NCBI GenBank assembly: GCA_030632545.1
Contig: DAOVUO010000045.1
Span: 1-10,703 of the forward strand
Source of the DNA: Bacteroidales bacterium
GTDB taxonomy: Bacteria; Bacteroidota; Bacteroidia; Bacteroidales; DYOH01
DNA length: 10,703 bases
Direction of reading: 5' to 3'
Both the position numbers and the translations under genes were made by a program. Every line of letters starts with the position of its first letter. Position 1 is the first letter of the stretch. The notes below the pieces were generated by a model, which saw nothing but the letters and a program-made list of their open reading frames with translations, made no database searches and had not been told where the DNA came from. Shown here piece by piece: positions 8,415 to 10,703 of the stretch.

Positions 8415-8442
8415 TTGCAAGTAATATTTCTTCGAAACACAT
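8389..8442 (-). other. Possible leader peptide frame overlapping the ligase start
   Basis: On the minus strand an ATG at 8442 opens a 17-codon frame reading MCFEEILLANGRFEEND and stopping with TAA at 8391-8389. The stop lies within the first codons of the ligase frame if that protein starts at the ATG at 8396, a layout typical of translational coupling. The peptide contains FEE twice because of the duplicated 12-mer. No ribosome binding site is evident, and a frame this short can arise by chance. Confidence 0.2.
8397..8438. repeat. Duplicated 12-mer in the divergent 5' region
   Basis: TTTCTTCGAAAC is present at 8397-8408 and 8427-8438, identical and 30 bases apart, about three helical turns. 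Each copy has a TTCGAA palindrome at its core. The left copy lies inside the 5' end of the ligase gene. The right copy overlaps the -33 position of the promoter candidate for the acyl-CoA reductase gene. It may be an operator pair or the trace of a local duplication of the ligase start, since an ATG lies just upstream of each copy on the minus strand. Confidence 0.6.
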
Positions 8443-8458
8443 GGTTTTTGTATTTTTG
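8427..8458 (+). promoter_or_regulatory. Bacteroidota-type promoter candidate for the acyl-CoA reductase gene
   Basis: TATTTTTG at 8451-8458 is a full match to the -7 consensus TAnnTTTG. TTTC at 8427-8430 lies 20 bases upstream, where a TTTG -33 element is expected, and differs by one base. Transcription would start near 8465, giving an AT-rich leader of roughly 57 bases before the ATG at 8522. No Shine-Dalgarno motif is seen in front of that ATG, which is usual for this phylum. Confidence 0.45.
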
Positions 8459-8521
8459 ACGTTCGTTTATTTCATGTTTTTTATTACAGAAATATATCGA
8501 TTTTAATTAAAGCAAATAATT

Positions 8522-9583
8522 ATGACATTAGATAAAAGAATTGAGCTATTTAGTCAATTGGGACTTTTTCTGCGTCAGTTTGTTGATAACAAGAAGGATG
8601 ATGGTTTAAGTCATCTTAACTCAGTGTTTTATGATTCATTTATTAATTTGATGAATAGGGTTCAGCATTCTAATGCTTTTTTTACTTATGACAGTGTAGT
8701 GAATGCGGTATCTGGAATTATAAAATTTTTAGATATTGAAACTCTCAAAACATGGACAGGCAAGTATGAAATTGTAGATAATATAGAATCGAAAAAACTC
8801 GGACTTATTTTGGCAGGGAATATTCCTTTGGTTGGTTTTCACGATGTACTGTCTGTAATTCTCGCTGGCCATATTGCAAAAACAAAATTTTCATCTAAAG
8901 ATGATAAATTAATGCAAATTATTCGCAAAATTTTAATTGAGATAGATACTACTTTTGCAGACAGATGGATTGTTGTTGATGGTAAATTGGATGATTTTAA
9001 TGCAATGATTGCAACTGGTAGTAATAACTCTGGTCGTTATTTCGATTATTATTTTGGACGTTATCCACATATATTCAGGAATAACAGAAATGCAATTGCA
9101 GTTTTAAATGGAAGTGAAACAAAAGACGACCTTCGGCTACTTGCCGATGATGTTTTTATGTTTTTTGGCTTGGGTTGTCGAAATGTATCAAAAATATTTG
9201 TTCCCGAAGGCTATAATTTTGATTTAATGATTAATGCGTTTGAAAAATATAATCATTATTTTAATTATCATAAGTATGTAAATAATTATGAGTATCAGCG
9301 TGCTATTTTACTACTTAATCAAGAGCCTCATTATGATTCGGGTTTTTTACTTTTAAAAGAAGATATAGGAATTTCATCGCCAATTGGAGTATTGTATTAC
9401 GAGAAATACAAAAATATAGCTACGGTAGCAGATAGAATTAAAATTGAGCAGGATAAAATTCAATGTGTCGTTTCAAATGAAAATATCGTTTCAGATGTAA
9501 TTGCAATTGGGCAAGCTCAATATCCTGAGGCCTGGGATTATGCTGATAATATAGATACAATGGAATTTTTAATCAATTTATAG
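8522..9583 (+). CDS. LuxC-type acyl-CoA (fatty acyl) reductase family protein
   Basis: 353 residues, shorter than luminous-bacteria LuxC (about 480) but, from memory, typical of the Bacteroidota branch. The aldehyde-dehydrogenase-like fold is indicated by LILAGNIPLVGFHD (95-108), ATGSNNSGRYFDYYF (164-178), which resembles a nucleotide-binding segment, and FFGLGCRNVSKIFVP (214-228), where Cys219 is the expected acyl-accepting nucleophile. Known family members reduce acyl-CoA or an acyl-enzyme to the aldehyde with NADPH. The substrate here cannot be told from sequence. No LuxD or LuxE partner and no luciferase genes are present, so bioluminescence is not implied. The ATG at 8522 starts the frame, about 57 bases after the inferred transcription start. 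miaA follows after 4 bases and is probably co-transcribed. Confidence 0.85.
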   Translation: MTLDKRIELFSQLGLFLRQFVDNKKDDGLSHLNSVFYDSFINLMNRVQHSNAFFTYDSVVNAVSGIIKFLDIETLKTWTGKYEIVDNIESKKLGLILAGNIPLVGFHDVLSVILAGHIAKTKFSSKDDKLMQIIRKILIEIDTTFADRWIVVDGKLDDFNAMIATGSNNSGRYFDYYFGRYPHIFRNNRNAIAVLNGSETKDDLRLLADDVFMFFGLGCRNVSKIFVPEGYNFDLMINAFEKYNHYFNYHKYVNNYEYQRAILLLNQEPHYDSGFLLLKEDIGISSPIGVLYYEKYKNIATVADRIKIEQDKIQCVVSNENIVSDVIAIGQAQYPEAWDYADNIDTMEFLINL

Positions 9584-9587
9584 CACA

Positions 9588-10514
9588 TTGCAGTCAAATT
9601 CTAAAAAGTACCTCGTTTTGCTTGCTGGGCCTACTGCTGTTGGTAAAACTGATTTAGCTATCGAAGTTGCGAAAGCATTTAAAACTGTAATTGTTTCTGC
9701 TGATTCAAGACAAGTTTTTAAGGAGATGACTGTTGGAACTGCCGTGCCAGAAAAAGCACAATTGAATCAAGTAGAGCATTTTATGATTCAAAATCATTCG
9801 GTTACCGAAAATTATAATGCAAGTAGATATGAATTTGAAGTATTAGCATTACTTAATAAATTATTTCAAAAAAATGATATTGTAATTTTTACAGGAGGTA
9901 GTGGTTTATATATAAATTCAGTTTTATATGGTATAGACGATTTACCAACTATTTTACCAGAAATTAGAGCGCAATGGGAAAACTATTTTAATAAAAATGG
10001 TTTGGATTCACTTCAAAATAAGCTAAAAGAAATTGATTTTGGGTATTATCAAGAAGTTGATTTACAAAATCCAAAACGTATTTTAAAGGCACTGGAAGTA
10101 TATACACAAACAGGCAAGGTGTATTCTAGTTTTTTAACAAAAACAGTAAAAAAGCGTCCGTTTGAAATCATAAAAATTACGCTAGATAGAGATAGAGAGG
10201 AGCTTTATGACCGGATAAATCAACGAGTTTTATTAATGGTGAAAAATGGTTTAGTGGAAGAAGTAAAAGCATTGCTAGCTTATCGACAAAACACACCTTT
10301 AAAAACAGTGGGTTACAGAGAAATTTTTGATTATCTTGATAATAAAACTACACTCGATGAGGCTATTGATTTAATTCAGCGAAATACCAGAAAATATGCT
10401 CGTAAGCAAATTACTTGGTTTAGGCGCGAAAAAGAAATGAAATGGTTTCATCCTGATCAAAAACAGGACGTTATTGAATTTATAAATCAGCAAATAAGTA
10501 AAAATGACATATAG
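9588..10514 (+). CDS. miaA: tRNA dimethylallyltransferase (tRNA isopentenyltransferase)
   Basis: 308 residues, normal for bacterial MiaA. It transfers a dimethylallyl group from DMAPP to N6 of A37 in tRNAs that read UNN codons, in the cytoplasm, ahead of methylthiolation by MiaB. Diagnostic motifs: P-loop GPTAVGKT (14-21), SADSRQVFKEM.VGTAVP (37-54, with the catalytic Asp39), GGSGLYIN (103-110), NPKRILKALEV (161-171), VGYREI (241-246) and RNTRKYARKQITWFRR (265-280). The start is TTG at 9588. The next in-frame ATG (residue 47) lies beyond the P-loop and Asp39, and an in-frame stop at 9570-9572 leaves no ATG upstream, so a non-ATG start is required. The 3' end overlaps the next gene by 11 bases. 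Confidence 0.95.
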   Translation: MQSNSKKYLVLLAGPTAVGKTDLAIEVAKAFKTVIVSADSRQVFKEMTVGTAVPEKAQLNQVEHFMIQNHSVTENYNASRYEFEVLALLNKLFQKNDIVIFTGGSGLYINSVLYGIDDLPTILPEIRAQWENYFNKNGLDSLQNKLKEIDFGYYQEVDLQNPKRILKALEVYTQTGKVYSSFLTKTVKKRPFEIIKITLDRDREELYDRINQRVLLMVKNGLVEEVKALLAYRQNTPLKTVGYREIFDYLDNKTTLDEAIDLIQRNTRKYARKQITWFRREKEMKWFHPDQKQDVIEFINQQISKNDI

Positions 10515-10703
10515 TATAATTGTTCCAGTATATAATCGTCCAGAAGAAATAGATGAACTTTTAGAATCATTAACGCAGCAAACATATAAAGATTTTGAAG
10601 TGTTAATTGTTGAAGATGGCTCTCAAAATCCTTGTCACGAAATAATTGCAAAATACAAAGATTTACTTCCCTTGCATTATTTTATTAAGCCAAACGAAGG
10701 CCC
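10504..10703 (+). CDS. Family 2 glycosyltransferase, N-terminal part (cut by the right edge)
   Basis: The ATG at 10504 lies within the last codons of miaA in another frame. The 66 visible codons begin MTYSIIVPVYNRPEEIDELL and continue through SLTQQTYKDFEVLIVEDGS, the standard GT-A nucleotide-sugar-binding start of GT2 enzymes (VPVYNR, then the first acidic site in VEDGS). The DxD metal motif and the catalytic region lie past the window. These enzymes transfer sugars from nucleotide-sugar donors to surface glycans or lipids; donor and acceptor cannot be inferred from this part. The overlap suggests translational coupling with miaA. Together with the O-antigen ligase-like gene it hints at surface polysaccharide genes in the wider area. 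Confidence 0.88.
   Translation, partial: MTYSIIVPVYNRPEEIDELLESLTQQTYKDFEVLIVEDGSQNPCHEIIAKYKDLLPLHYFIKPNEG

Noticed and set aside
8522..9583. A bioluminescence (lux) locus
   Set aside because: Only a LuxC-like gene is present; luxA, luxB, luxD and luxE are absent and the protein is of the short form.
1..10703. CRISPR array, tRNA/rRNA genes, IS elements, toxin-antitoxin or phage genes
   Set aside because: No regularly spaced repeats, cloverleaf sequences, transposase motifs or related proteins were seen on either strand.

Overview
The window looks like a chromosomal segment of a low-GC member of the Bacteroidota, perhaps a marine Marinilabiliales or Bacteroidales relative. That placement is an inference. 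It rests on strong A+T bias, absence of clear Shine-Dalgarno motifs, a TAnnTTTG-type promoter element, a two-component-regulator double propeller with a Y_Y_Y domain (a Bacteroidota hallmark) and the short LuxC-type acyl-CoA reductase seen widely in that phylum.

Layout from left to right. The first 108 bases hold the 3' end of a plus-strand gene I cannot name. An AT-rich non-coding stretch of about 380 bases follows, with a tandem 11-mer and a weak terminator-like hairpin. Next come two plus-strand genes 6 bases apart: a large periplasmic-sensor/PP2C (SpoIIE-type) phosphatase and a RecB/AddA-like helicase-nuclease. The helicase-nuclease gene ends in a 6-base tail-to-tail overlap with a minus-strand O-antigen ligase/polymerase (Wzy_C) membrane protein. 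A divergent intergenic region of about 100 bases contains a duplicated 12-mer and a promoter candidate. It separates the ligase from a plus-strand cluster of LuxC-type acyl-CoA reductase, miaA (which appears to use a TTG start) and a family 2 glycosyltransferase that runs off the right edge. miaA and the glycosyltransferase overlap by 11 bases.

Functionally this is a mix: signalling, DNA repair, surface polysaccharide, fatty-acyl metabolism and tRNA modification. I see no CRISPR array, IS element, tRNA, rRNA, phage or defence island, and no strong case for a wholly new system. The items most worth a second look are the 14-blade sensor joined to a PP2C phosphatase with no regulatory partner nearby, the ligase gene with a 10-base homopolymer and an in-frame 27-base duplication in one loop, and the duplicated 12-mer and tiny overlapping reading frame at that gene's 5' end.
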